This document shows, piece after piece, positions 25,829-34,283 of a DNA stretch of 64,000 nt (position 1 is its first letter; the number at the start of each line of letters is the position of its first letter). The stretch is taken from contig CBDAQR010000004.1 in the NCBI GenBank assembly GCA_965199055.1, positions 124,001-188,000 on the forward strand, read 5' to 3'. Under the pieces are notes generated by a model, which was not told the DNA's origin, ran no database searches, and worked only from the letters and a program-made list of their open reading frames with translations. The position numbers and the translations under genes are program-made. Source of the DNA: CBDAQR01 sp965199055. GTDB taxonomy: Bacteria > Pseudomonadota > Gammaproteobacteria > Pseudomonadales > Halieaceae.

Positions 25829-26683
25829 ATGAGTGACTTTATCGTTAATGTCGACGAAACCAACGCCCAGCAGGTGCTAATTGAAGAGTCGATGTCGCGG
25901 CCAGTGGTCGTGGATTTCTGGGCGGATTGGTGTGAGCCCTGCAAGGCGCTGATGCCGATCCTCGAAAAGCTCGCTGATGAATACGAGGGACAGTTTTTAC
26001 TGGCTAAGGTGAATGCCGACGAGCAGCAGATGATTGCCCAGCAGTTGGGTGTGCGCAGCCTTCCCACCGTGATGGTTATTAAAGATGGCCAGCCGATTGA
26101 CGGATTCGCCGGTGCCCAGCCAGAAAACCAAGTACGCGAAATGCTCGAAAAGCACCTGCCGAAGCCCTGGGATGGTTTGCTGATGCAGGCGCAGGAACTG
26201 CTGGCTGCGGGTGATACCGCAGAGGCGTTACCGCTGCTGCGCCAGGCCTATGACGATTCCAATCATCGCCACGATATTACGATCGCTTATTGCAGTGTGC
26301 TGATTGAGGCCAATCGTCTCGATGAAGCAGAGCGTGTGCTGGATGGCGTGCGCATGGCCGACCAGGATGCCGCCTGGGAGCAATTGAAGGCGCAGCTACA
26401 AATTCAGCGAGAAGCAGCTCGTTCCCCGGAGATCGCAGCACTTGAAGCAAAGATTGCAGAAGATCCGCAAAACTTGGACCTTCAGCACCAACTCGCTGTT
26501 CAGTACAGCAGCCAGGGCTTGCATAAAGAAGCTCTGGAAACACTGTACGGCATCTTGGTGGTAGATAAAGAGCATGGTGATGGTTCTACCCGAAAGGCCC
26601 TGCTAGATGCCATTGCGACGCTTGGCAAGGGTGATCCCATTGCTGCAGAGTACCAGCGTAAACTGTTCGGGTTGATGTACTAG
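25829..26683 (+). CDS. cnoX: Thioredoxin-domain co-chaperone CnoX (YbbN-like)
   Basis: A 284-residue fusion of a thioredoxin domain (residues 1-110, active site WADWCEPCKA near 31-40, cis-Pro in RSLPTVMVI) with a C-terminal TPR-type helical region of about 170 residues. Homologues of this architecture bind unfolded proteins and hand them to DnaK/GroEL under oxidative stress. Both redox Cys are present here, unlike E. coli YbbN. It lies 18 nt after dapB, downstream of dnaK-dnaJ, which fits a chaperone role. Confidence 0.9.
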   Translation: MSDFIVNVDETNAQQVLIEESMSRPVVVDFWADWCEPCKALMPILEKLADEYEGQFLLAKVNADEQQMIAQQLGVRSLPTVMVIKDGQPIDGFAGAQPENQVREMLEKHLPKPWDGLLMQAQELLAAGDTAEALPLLRQAYDDSNHRHDITIAYCSVLIEANRLDEAERVLDGVRMADQDAAWEQLKAQLQIQREAARSPEIAALEAKIAEDPQNLDLQHQLAVQYSSQGLHKEALETLYGILVVDKEHGDGSTRKALLDAIATLGKGDPIAAEYQRKLFGLMY

Positions 26684-27027
26684 CCACCCTTTACCTGTGC
26701 GGCCTCCGCCGCGCATTTCTCGTAAATTCATCGCAGGTTCTTGGTCACAAATGGCCAGGAGATAGCGTCGTTATATCTACTCAGTGTCAACATTTTGTTT
26801 AAGCGCACAGATCCCTCAATACACTGTTCGCCGAAAATGCGTGAATTTTCCATATTTTTTAATGACTTGATTGGCATATTCTTAGGGAGATTAGGCTGCG
26901 CCATCATTATAAGAACAGGCACGTTTTAGCCTATTAGCGGTAGGGAAGAGAGTCGGTTCGGCCTGGATGGATGTTTTCGAATGTGCCTCTCTTTTTCACC
27001 ATAACAATGAAAAATACGGAGACACAC
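26684..27027 (+). other. 344-bp intergenic region before the TonB receptor
   Basis: AT-richer than its surroundings. A short stem GCGGC-CTCC-GCCGC (26699-26712) may end the cnoX transcript. TTGATT near 26875 followed by ATTAGG-like sequence is a possible but weak promoter for the receptor. I saw no RNA gene, riboswitch or convincing small CDS. Confidence 0.4.
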
Positions 27028-29532
27028 ATGAAACCGTTTACACCCACGAAGCTGGCCCTGGCCGTTTCTGCGCAGCTCGCCCTGACAGCCGGTATTGCAC
27101 CGCTGGCAGTTGCCCAGGAAGACACAGCTCTGGAAGAGGTAGTAATCACCGGTACCCGTCGTGAAGCCCGCTCAGTTTATGATTCGAGTGCGCCGATTGA
27201 CGTGATTACCGGCGAAGACTTCCGCAACCAGGGCAACACCGACATGACGGACCTGATCCGCTCTGTCGTACCTTCCTTTAACGTTAACACTCAGCCCATT
27301 TCTGACGCGGCCACGGTAATCCGTCCCGCGAACATGCGTGGCCTGGCACCTGACCACACCCTGGTACTGGTTAACGGCAAGCGCCTTCACCGTGCTTCGG
27401 TTATTACGTGGTTGGGTAATGGTGTCTCCGACGGCGCACAGGGTCCGGATATTTCCGTGATTCCTGCTATCGCCCTGAAGCAGGTGGAAGTACTGCGTGA
27501 CGGTTCTTCTGCCCAGTACGGTTCTGACGCCATTGCCGGCGTGATGAACTTCATCCTGAAAGATGACGCCGAAGGCGGCAGCATCGAAGCCAAGTATGGT
27601 GAGTACGATGAAGAAGGCGAAAACGTCTACTCCATCTCCGGTAACATTGGTCTGCCGTTCACCAGCCGTGGCTTCTTCAATGCCAGCTTCGAGTACGGAG
27701 AGTCTGATGACACCGACCGCTCTGTGCAGCGAGATGATGCGCAGGATCTGATTGACGGCGGTAACACCGCGGTTGCCAACCCCGCACAGATTTGGGGTAG
27801 CCCGGAAGTCAATGACGAGATCAAGACGATCTTCAATATGGCTGTCGAGCTGAATGACAACGCCGAGGCGTACGCCTTCGGTAACTACGCCTATAAAGAA
27901 GTCGACGGTGGCTTCTACTTCCGTAACCCTGATACTCGCGGCGCGGTATTCTCTCCCGATGGTGGTGAGACTCGCCTCGTAGGTGACATCACTGAAGACC
28001 TCACCGGCAACTGTCCGGTAGTACCGGTCGGAGATGACCAGGCCCTGGCCGACATCATCGCCAACCCGGATTGCTTCGTGTTCAACGAAATGTTCCCCGG
28101 TGGTTTTACCCCGCGTTTCGGTGCTGATACCAAGGATGCCAGCCTGGTTGCAGGTTTGCGCGGCACCATGGATAGCGGCCTGTACTACGATGTAAGCGCC
28201 AGCTTCGGTCAGAACGACGCTGACTTCTTCATCTATAACACCGTTAACTCTTCACTGGGTCCCAACACCCCGACGTCTTTCGATCCGGGCGACTACACCC
28301 AGACGGAGTACAACTTCAACGCTGATTTCAGCTACCAGGTAGAAGTCGATGCGTTCGCTTCTGATCTGAACATCGCCGGTGGTGTTGAATACCGCTCTGA
28401 AGAGTTTGAAATCACTGCGGGTCAAACTGAGTCCTGGGACTTTGGTCCTCTGGCGGGTCAGGGCTTCAGTGCTGGCTCTAACGGTTTCCCGGGTTTCAGC
28501 CCCAACATCGCTGGTGACTGGGATCGTGAGAACTACGCGGTTTACCTCGACCTGGAAGCGGACGTGACTGAGCGCTTGTTGCTGGGTGTGGCGGTACGCT
28601 ACGAAGACTTTGATGACTTCGGCAGCACCACCAACGGTAAGATCGGTGCACACTTTTCGGTGACCGACTGGTTGGGCCTGCGTGCCACTGCCAGCACTGG
28701 TTTCCGTGCTCCGACTCCGGGCCAGCAGAATGCATCTAACACCTCTACGGAATTTGATGCCTCTATTGGTGACCTGGTTAACCGTGGTGTGATTCCCCCG
28801 GGTTCTATCGTTGCGCAGCAGCGTGGCGGTACTGAGCTGGAAGAGGAAGAATCTACCAACATTAGCGCTGGTATCGTGTTCCAGTGGGAAGACCTGAGCG
28901 TCACCATCGACTACTACAGCATTGACGTAGACGATCGTATCGCTCTGTCACAGGACTTCACGCTGACGGATGAAGAGCGTGAAGCACTGATTAACGCAGG
29001 TGTATTTGCCGCTGCGAACATCCGTGACTTCCGCTTCTTCCAGAATGCGTTCGATACGGAAACGGAAGGTGTCGACGTTGTAGCGACCTACTCTGCCGAC
29101 ATGTTCGGCGGTGTAAGTGACTTCAATGTGGCATACAACTACAACGATACGGAAGTGGCTGATTTCGACCCGACCGTTATCGATGCAAACCGTATCCAGG
29201 AAATTGAAGAAGGTCTGCCTGAGTCTCGTTACACCATCGGTGGCACGCACATCAACGGTCCCTGGCGCTTCATGCTGCGTCACAACTGGACTGACGAGTG
29301 GTACGACTCAGAAGACGGTGAGACTTATGACTCATACTGGACGATGGACGCCGAAGTCGGTTATAGCTTCGACAACGGCCTGAGTCTGATGGTGGGTGGT
29401 CAGAACTTCACCGACGAAACGCCGGACGATAACCCGGGTGCTTCTGCTGGTGTGGGTAACGCCTACAGCCAGTTCGCACCGCTGGGCTTCAACGGTGCTT
29501 ACTACTACGGTCGTATCGTTTACGATTTCTAA
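27028..29532 (+). CDS. TonB-dependent outer membrane receptor
   Basis: An 834-residue outer-membrane beta-barrel transporter. A signal peptide of about 30 residues (KPFTPTKLALAVSAQLALTA..AVAQ) precedes the TonB-box region LEEVVITGTRREAR and the plug domain (IDVITGEDFRNQGNTDMTDL, LRDGSSAQYGSDAIAGVMNF). The barrel ends in an aromatic strand YYGRIVYDF with terminal Phe. ATG 27028 is preferred because GGAG lies 6 nt upstream. The ligand is unknown; no Fur box was recognised upstream. A strong terminator follows. Confidence 0.95.
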   Translation: MKPFTPTKLALAVSAQLALTAGIAPLAVAQEDTALEEVVITGTRREARSVYDSSAPIDVITGEDFRNQGNTDMTDLIRSVVPSFNVNTQPISDAATVIRPANMRGLAPDHTLVLVNGKRLHRASVITWLGNGVSDGAQGPDISVIPAIALKQVEVLRDGSSAQYGSDAIAGVMNFILKDDAEGGSIEAKYGEYDEEGENVYSISGNIGLPFTSRGFFNASFEYGESDDTDRSVQRDDAQDLIDGGNTAVANPAQIWGSPEVNDEIKTIFNMAVELNDNAEAYAFGNYAYKEVDGGFYFRNPDTRGAVFSPDGGETRLVGDITEDLTGNCPVVPVGDDQALADIIANPDCFVFNEMFPGGFTPRFGADTKDASLVAGLRGTMDSGLYYDVSASFGQNDADFFIYNTVNSSLGPNTPTSFDPGDYTQTEYNFNADFSYQVEVDAFASDLNIAGGVEYRSEEFEITAGQTESWDFGPLAGQGFSAGSNGFPGFSPNIAGDWDRENYAVYLDLEADVTERLLLGVAVRYEDFDDFGSTTNGKIGAHFSVTDWLGLRATASTGFRAPTPGQQNASNTSTEFDASIGDLVNRGVIPPGSIVAQQRGGTELEEEESTNISAGIVFQWEDLSVTIDYYSIDVDDRIALSQDFTLTDEEREALINAGVFAAANIRDFRFFQNAFDTETEGVDVVATYSADMFGGVSDFNVAYNYNDTEVADFDPTVIDANRIQEIEEGLPESRYTIGGTHINGPWRFMLRHNWTDEWYDSEDGETYDSYWTMDAEVGYSFDNGLSLMVGGQNFTDETPDDNPGASAGVGNAYSQFAPLGFNGAYYYGRIVYDF

Positions 29533-29555
29533 TCGACGACGATAAAACTGTATGG

Positions 29556-29583
29556 AAAACGGGAGCTTCGGCTCCCGTTTTTT
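29556..29583 (+). terminator. Rho-independent terminator of the TonB receptor gene
   Basis: AAAACGGGAGC - TTCG - GCTCCCGTTTT: an 11-bp stem with a UUCG tetraloop followed by a T-run, 24 nt after the stop codon. Confidence 0.93.
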
Positions 29584-29585
29584 AT

Positions 29586-29634
29586 GTACAGGATGTACGG
29601 TAGCTCCCGAGAGCCATGGACGGCGTTAGGGAGC
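29586..29634. repeat. Dispersed palindromic element, second copy
   Basis: GTACAGGATGTAC (29586-29598) followed by a stem GCTCCC (29603-29608) / GGGAGC (29629-29634) enclosing GCCATGGACGGC (29613-29624). Same order of parts as 23731-23808, though shorter. It lies between the receptor terminator and the lipoprotein gene. Confidence 0.55.
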
Positions 29635-29677
29635 ATTGCCTGTATACTGGACCCATAACGAGAATAGAGGCTTACCC

Positions 29678-30658
29678 GTGAGAACTATCCTGTTGCTTGC
29701 CATATTGGCCCTCAGTGCCTGCAAATTGGTCATTCCCGTACCCGAAGGCGGGCGTGTAGCGAGCGCCTCAGGTGCCTATGACTGCGAGACGGGGCAGACT
29801 TGCGAGGTCGACGTGGTGGATTTCTTCTTTGACGAGACGTTTTCTGCAGAAGCTGCAGAGGGGCGAGTGTTCCTGGGCTGGCAGAGTCGGGACAACGGCC
29901 TGTGCGGCGGCTGGACTCTAGATTGTCCGCTGGTGACTGCTGCCTTCGAGGGTGTCGAGCAACTGGAACAAGTACTCACGTCGGACGAGGCTTTCTACCT
30001 GGAGCCTGTCTTTGCTGTTGAGGGTGGCCCAGTTTTTAATCTGCGCTATTGCGAAATGCTGATCGCCAGGTTGGTCGATGGAATGATCGAGGCGGAGGTC
30101 TGGAACAGCCAACCGCTCAACCTTTGTCCGCAAGAGGGCTTTCGCCAAATCGACGCTGCGGCTATCGCGGCTGAGACGGGTGCCCTGGCTGCTATTATTA
30201 ATGGCCCTCGCTACTGGGTTATCGACGACTCACAAGTCGTCGGTTTGCCGCCCGGATTCGTAGCCACCGAAGGCATTCGCAGCACGTTCGGTGGAGTGGA
30301 AATGCAACTGATTACCACGGTCAGGGTGCCCCTTAGTGCAGCGGGGGGGCTGGACGCCCAATATCAGGTGGCTGAAGTCGCCCGCGATACGATTTTTACC
30401 TATTTTGCTGGCAGGCGCGTCTACGAACTGACGGATCCGGAAGGCACTCGATACCTGATGCAGTCTTTTACTCGGGCAGTAGATCCGCGCCAGGATATTA
30501 CCGAGTTGAAGACCCTGGGTGATCGTTTGGAACTGCCTGACGGCTGGTCGTGGCGCACGTACGTGCTGGACGAAGAGTTCGAACTGACCTCCGACAATGG
30601 TGTTGCACTCGTGGCTACCGATGACCTGGGCAATACCTACCAGCGAATTCCCGAATAG
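29678..30658 (+). CDS. Putative lipoprotein, third member of the local Cys-rich domain family
   Basis: A 326-residue lipoprotein starting at GTG 29678 (MRTILLLAILALSACKLVIP, Cys15), with GAGG about 7 nt upstream. The N-terminal domain (GGRVASASGAYDCE, C, VDFFFDETFSAEAAEGRVFLGW, C..C) aligns by eye with the same region of the truncated lipoprotein at 7364-8269, including the CKLVI start of the mature protein. The C-terminal half (VSSAGGL, RDTIFTYFAGRRVYEL, LGDRLELPDGWSWRTYVLDEEFEL) is unrecognised. Downstream and separate from the TonB receptor. Confidence 0.75.
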   Translation: MRTILLLAILALSACKLVIPVPEGGRVASASGAYDCETGQTCEVDVVDFFFDETFSAEAAEGRVFLGWQSRDNGLCGGWTLDCPLVTAAFEGVEQLEQVLTSDEAFYLEPVFAVEGGPVFNLRYCEMLIARLVDGMIEAEVWNSQPLNLCPQEGFRQIDAAAIAAETGALAAIINGPRYWVIDDSQVVGLPPGFVATEGIRSTFGGVEMQLITTVRVPLSAAGGLDAQYQVAEVARDTIFTYFAGRRVYELTDPEGTRYLMQSFTRAVDPRQDITELKTLGDRLELPDGWSWRTYVLDEEFELTSDNGVALVATDDLGNTYQRIPE

Positions 30659-30662
30659 ATCT

Positions 30663-32303
30663 TCAGTAGACCTTGACGCCGTTGACCCAAGTGCCGATGA
30701 CTTCGTTTTTCCAGATATCCTGCTCGGGTACCTCAAAGTAGTTGTCCCGCACCAGAATGAAATCAGCAGCAAAGCCGGGTAGCAGCTTGCCAATCACGTT
30801 TTCCTGGTGTGCAGCCCATGCCGCATTCTCGGTGAACAAACTCAGCGCCTGTTCACGCGTCAATTTTTGTTCTGGCAACCAGCCTCCCGGGGGCTGATTG
30901 TCCTGGCTTTGTCGCGTCACCGCGGCGTGCAGGCCGAAAAACGGGTTGGAGTATTCGACGGGAAAGTCGGAGCCGCCGGCGACACGCGCGCCACTATCAA
31001 TCAGGCTCTTCCAGGCATAGGCACCCTCCAGCCGTTTGGCGCCCAGGCGGTCGCCCGCCATGTTCTTATCGCTGGTGGCATGAGTGGGCTGGATTGACGC
31101 CACGACACCTACCTCTGCAAAGCGAGAGATGTCCTGCACACGGATTATCTGTGAGTGCTCGTTGCGATGCCGCAGATCGCGGCTGTCGTATTTCTTGATC
31201 ATGCGTTCGTAGAACTGCAGCAGGCGTGCATTGGCGCGGTCGCCGATGGCATGGGTGTTCACCTGGAAACCGGCTGCCATGGAACGGTCGATATGGCGAT
31301 CCAGTTCTTCGTCGGTGCTCAGCAGCAAGCCTCGCTCGCCGGGTTTGTCGCTGTAGTCGCCAAACAAGGCCGCGCCGCGAGAGCCCAGGGCACCGTCGGT
31401 ATAAATCTTCACGCTGCGAATTACCAGCATGTTCTCAGGGTCGATCAATGGGCCTTCGCGCAGGTACTTGTCGTTGGCGGGATCAGTGACTTCCAGCATG
31501 GCGTAGACCCGAATAGGCATGCTGCCGGCGCGGCGCAGAGCCTGGAACGCGCGCACGTCGCCTGCGGGAATGCCGGCATCATGCACAGACGTAAGCCCTT
31601 CGCTGGCAAGATCCTGCATCGCGGTCATCGCGTATTCCTGGCGCAATTCATCGGTGACGGGCGGTTGATTGTCTTCGACGAGGTTCATGGCCTTGCCGAT
31701 TAACACACCGGTGGCGTCGCCGTTAGCATCGCGCACGATATGGCCGCCTGGTGGATTGCGCGTATCTCTATCGATACCCGCCAGCTGCAGTGCCTTACTA
31801 TTGGCCCACATCGCATGGCCGTCGATGCGACGCAGGGCGACGACCTTGTCGCCAGAAACCTTGTCCAGTGAACTGCGGTGGGGAAATTTCTTGCTGGGCC
31901 AGAGCACCTGGTTCCAGCCGCGACCAACAATCCATTCTTTATCGGGGTGGGCGTCGATAAAAGCTTTTACCCGGCTGGTGGCTTCAGTTTCGCTGCTGGC
32001 GCCCACCAGGTCTACCGCACTGAGGGCGAGGCCATGGGAGGTAATATGCCCGTGGGCATCTATGAGACCGGGGAGTAGGGTGGCACCCTCGCCATCAATT
32101 TTGTTGTCTGCGCGGCTGTTGCTGACGTCCTCTGCATTGGTATACAGCTGCGTTACTTTTCCGTTGTCATATTCCAGCGCGACAAACTCGATGCGCTCGC
32201 CCGCGTCCATGGTGTAGCCGGTGACATTGTGTACCAGGGTCGCGGCCATGGTGGAGCTCGCTCCGAACAACAGGCCCAATGCAATCAGTCGAATCATGTT
32301 CAA
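30663..32303 (-). CDS. Secreted amidohydrolase (amidohydrolase 3 / YtcJ-like)
   Basis: A 546-residue metal-dependent hydrolase with a Sec signal peptide (MNMIRLIALGLLFGASSTMA). The metal motif LLPGLIDAHGHI lies near residues 78-89. Later ligands sit in RRIDGHAMW, VNTHAIGDRA near 348, HRNEHSQII, and GGSDFPVE near 455-462. YtcJ-like proteins hydrolyse amide or formamide-type bonds; the true substrate is unknown. Its start is separated by 12 nt from the stop of the formyltransferase-like gene, so all four minus-strand genes (34107 to 30663) may form one transcript. Confidence 0.88.
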   Translation of the reverse strand: MNMIRLIALGLLFGASSTMAATLVHNVTGYTMDAGERIEFVALEYDNGKVTQLYTNAEDVSNSRADNKIDGEGATLLPGLIDAHGHITSHGLALSAVDLVGASSETEATSRVKAFIDAHPDKEWIVGRGWNQVLWPSKKFPHRSSLDKVSGDKVVALRRIDGHAMWANSKALQLAGIDRDTRNPPGGHIVRDANGDATGVLIGKAMNLVEDNQPPVTDELRQEYAMTAMQDLASEGLTSVHDAGIPAGDVRAFQALRRAGSMPIRVYAMLEVTDPANDKYLREGPLIDPENMLVIRSVKIYTDGALGSRGAALFGDYSDKPGERGLLLSTDEELDRHIDRSMAAGFQVNTHAIGDRANARLLQFYERMIKKYDSRDLRHRNEHSQIIRVQDISRFAEVGVVASIQPTHATSDKNMAGDRLGAKRLEGAYAWKSLIDSGARVAGGSDFPVEYSNPFFGLHAAVTRQSQDNQPPGGWLPEQKLTREQALSLFTENAAWAAHQENVIGKLLPGFAADFILVRDNYFEVPEQDIWKNEVIGTWVNGVKVY

Positions 32304-32315
32304 ACTCCCTGTTCT

Positions 32316-33116
32316 TTAATTCGAGTATTTTCTGCAAAACGCGGTGATTTCCTCGCCGTCATACAGTGTAAGCCCGCGTTCGCGAAATTGCTGCAAATCT
32401 ACTTCGGTAGGAAAGCTGAAATACTGGCCTCCCGAGGGCTGTGGTGACAGCGCCAATGCGCCGCCGCTTTCAATGGTCTGCACGCATTCTGCCAGGCGCT
32501 CGCAGGCCGTGGGGTAGAGGTTCAGCACTTGCATAAGATAAGACGCACCCTCGACCACCGGCTGGTTGGTAGTGGCAATAATGTCGCCGGTATCAATACT
32601 GGGGTCGGTGATGGTGTGCAGGGTGCAGCCCAGCTCTGGCTCTCCCGCCAGCAGTGCCCGGAAACTCGCCATGACACCGCGGTAAGCCGGCAGAAGTCCT
32701 GAGTGCAGGTTGATAACACCGTATACAGGGGCGGCAATAGCTTCTTCTCGCAGAATGCCCCCGTAGCGAATGCTCAGAATCAGCTCAGGGTGGGTGCTGC
32801 GCAGTGTGCTCAGTCCTTCTTCGCTATTGATCCCATTGAGTATGGCTGGAGCTTGCGCGGTGTACGCCGCCAGGCCAGAGAATGTGAGCAACTCGCCGCG
32901 GGTGCCGGCCTGGTCGAGGGCGGGGAAGAGAATATCGTTAAATAGGGACTGCTCGAAGAAGCGCAGCTGTTCCAGGTCTCTAGGGGCGGCCGCCGCCTTG
33001 CCTACGCGGCTGGACAGGAACACCGAGATATCATGTGTTGGTGCCAGTGCCGGGAGTAGATGATTAAGAGCGTAGTTACTGGCCAGGTCCTGGTTGGCGA
33101 GTACGGTAATTCTCAA
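32316..33116 (-). CDS. Formyltransferase-fold protein (Fmt/GART-like)
   Basis: A 266-residue protein with the 10-formyltetrahydrofolate formyltransferase core: ILSIRYGGILREE, then NLHSGLLPAYRGVMASFRAL near residues 136-155 with the HxGxLPxYRG motif, and ITDPSIDTGDII near 168-179 with the catalytic Asp. It lacks the C-terminal domain of methionyl-tRNA formyltransferase, so a small-molecule acceptor such as a sugar or amine is likelier. Its start overlaps the upstream acetyltransferase stop (ATGA). Adjacent GNAT genes suggest amine modification as a theme. Confidence 0.85.
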   Translation of the reverse strand: MRITVLANQDLASNYALNHLLPALAPTHDISVFLSSRVGKAAAAPRDLEQLRFFEQSLFNDILFPALDQAGTRGELLTFSGLAAYTAQAPAILNGINSEEGLSTLRSTHPELILSIRYGGILREEAIAAPVYGVINLHSGLLPAYRGVMASFRALLAGEPELGCTLHTITDPSIDTGDIIATTNQPVVEGASYLMQVLNLYPTACERLAECVQTIESGGALALSPQPSGGQYFSFPTEVDLQQFRERGLTLYDGEEITAFCRKYSN

Positions 33117-33634
33117 TAGCGCAAATCCAGTTGCATGATGCGGTCTGTCTGGCTGTCGTTACCGAGCATGAACAGCTTGGAACCCACGTCGACAAAGCCC
33201 TGGCGGTGGTAGAACTCGATAGCGCGCTCGTTGTGCTCCCATACGCCTAGCCAAAGGGTCTGGAAGCCCTCACTGATCGCCATTTTGGTGCAGGTTAGCA
33301 GCAGGAGTTTGCCGATGCCTGCGCCGATCAGTTCAGGGTCGGCGTAGATGCGCTCCAGCTCCACCGGCTTTGGTCCGTTCACGCACTGTTCTGCCTCGCC
33401 ACGGCGAAGCTTGGCATAACCGGCGGGAATTCCCTGTTGTTCAGCCCAGAAGAAGGTCGAGCACTTGTCTCCTAACTCTTCTCGAATGGTGTCTACAGAG
33501 AAGGCTTTATCGACGTAGTGCGCCATGTCCTGGGGCGTGTTGGAGTCGGCAAAGGTGGCAATGAAAGTATCTCGCGCCAGGGCGGCGACGCGCTCGGCGT
33601 CATTAGTGTTTGCCATGCGGATGTCAGGAGTCAT
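33113..33634 (-). CDS. GNAT family N-acetyltransferase
   Basis: A 173-residue acetyltransferase. MTPDIRMANTNDAERVAALA is followed by the acetyl-CoA-binding strand/loop ELERIYADPELIGAGIGKLLL near residues 96-116 and WLGVWEHNERAIEFYHRQGFVDVG near 128-151. ATG 33634 is preferred because it overlaps the stop of the preceding gene (ATGA); an earlier in-frame start would run far into that gene. It overlaps the formyltransferase-like gene downstream in the same way. Acceptor unknown. Confidence 0.87.
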   Translation of the reverse strand: MTPDIRMANTNDAERVAALARDTFIATFADSNTPQDMAHYVDKAFSVDTIREELGDKCSTFFWAEQQGIPAGYAKLRRGEAEQCVNGPKPVELERIYADPELIGAGIGKLLLLTCTKMAISEGFQTLWLGVWEHNERAIEFYHRQGFVDVGSKLFMLGNDSQTDRIMQLDLRY

Positions 33635-34107
33635 ACGCCAGCCAACTTGTGCAGCGCCTCGCCGGTTAAGCGATACCCGATCCATTCGCTTTGCGGCTTT
33701 GCTCCCAGGGCTTCGTAGAACTTGATGGAGGGTTCATTCCAGTCCAGTACGTTCCACTCGAAACGGCCGCAGTCCTTGTCGACGGCAATTTTTGCCAGAT
33801 GTTGCAGCAACAGCTTACCCGCGCCAATGCCGCGTTGCTCCGGCGTGACATAAAGGTCTTCCAGGAACAGCCCGTACTTACCCAGCCATGTCGAGTAATT
33901 GTAAAAATACACCGCAAACCCGATGGGTTCGCCTTCGTGTTCACAAATAAGCGCTTCAACGCGGGAATCAGGGCCGAAAATCGTCTCGCGAATGCTGTCT
34001 TCGGTCGCCAGAACTTCGTGCTCCGCTTTCTCGTAGATGGCGAGTTCCCTGACGAAATGGAGGATCAGGGCGGCATCGTCGCTACTGGCATCGCGAATCT
34101 GGGGCAT
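33631..34107 (-). CDS. GNAT family N-acetyltransferase (diamine/SSAT-like)
   Basis: A 158-residue acetyltransferase close to the spermidine/spermine acetyltransferase type: MPQIRDASSDDAALILHFVRELAIYEK, then the acetyl-CoA site LFLEDLYVTPEQRGIGAGKLLL near residues 81-102 and DWNEPSIKFYEALGA near 122-136. The acceptor may be a diamine or a thialysine-like amino acid. First gene of a coupled set with a second GNAT and a formyltransferase-fold protein. Divergent from the acyl-CoA dehydrogenase operon. Confidence 0.88.
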   Translation of the reverse strand: MPQIRDASSDDAALILHFVRELAIYEKAEHEVLATEDSIRETIFGPDSRVEALICEHEGEPIGFAVYFYNYSTWLGKYGLFLEDLYVTPEQRGIGAGKLLLQHLAKIAVDKDCGRFEWNVLDWNEPSIKFYEALGAKPQSEWIGYRLTGEALHKLAGV

Positions 34108-34224
34108 GGGGGCTCGCTGTGGACTATGTTTAATTCATTGAGAATAGCGCATATCAATGGAAGGGTGCACACAATCGCAACGGGCCCCATCCGCGATAAA
34201 TCGAGGTGCGTAGAAACCTCAGTC

Positions 34225-34266
34225 AATACTTGAATGCACTGAAAACATACTGTAGGTTCAAATGCC
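34225..34266 (+). promoter_or_regulatory. 42-bp promoter/operator element, copy 1 (upstream of acyl-CoA dehydrogenase operon)
   Basis: AATACTTG, 10 variable bases, then AAACATACTGTAGGTTCAAATGCC. The inner AACATAC-T-GTAGGTT (34244-34258) is a near-palindrome of TetR-operator type. The identical arrangement, with one mismatch in the 24-nt core, occurs at 36822-36863. Located 18-59 nt before the ATG at 34284. Confidence 0.7.
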
Positions 34267-34283
34267 CCAAAACGGAGGTGACC

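Noticed and set aside
26741..26929. Small ORFs on both strands in the gap before the TonB receptor
   Set aside because: Low-complexity AT-rich frames with no ribosome binding site and no family features.
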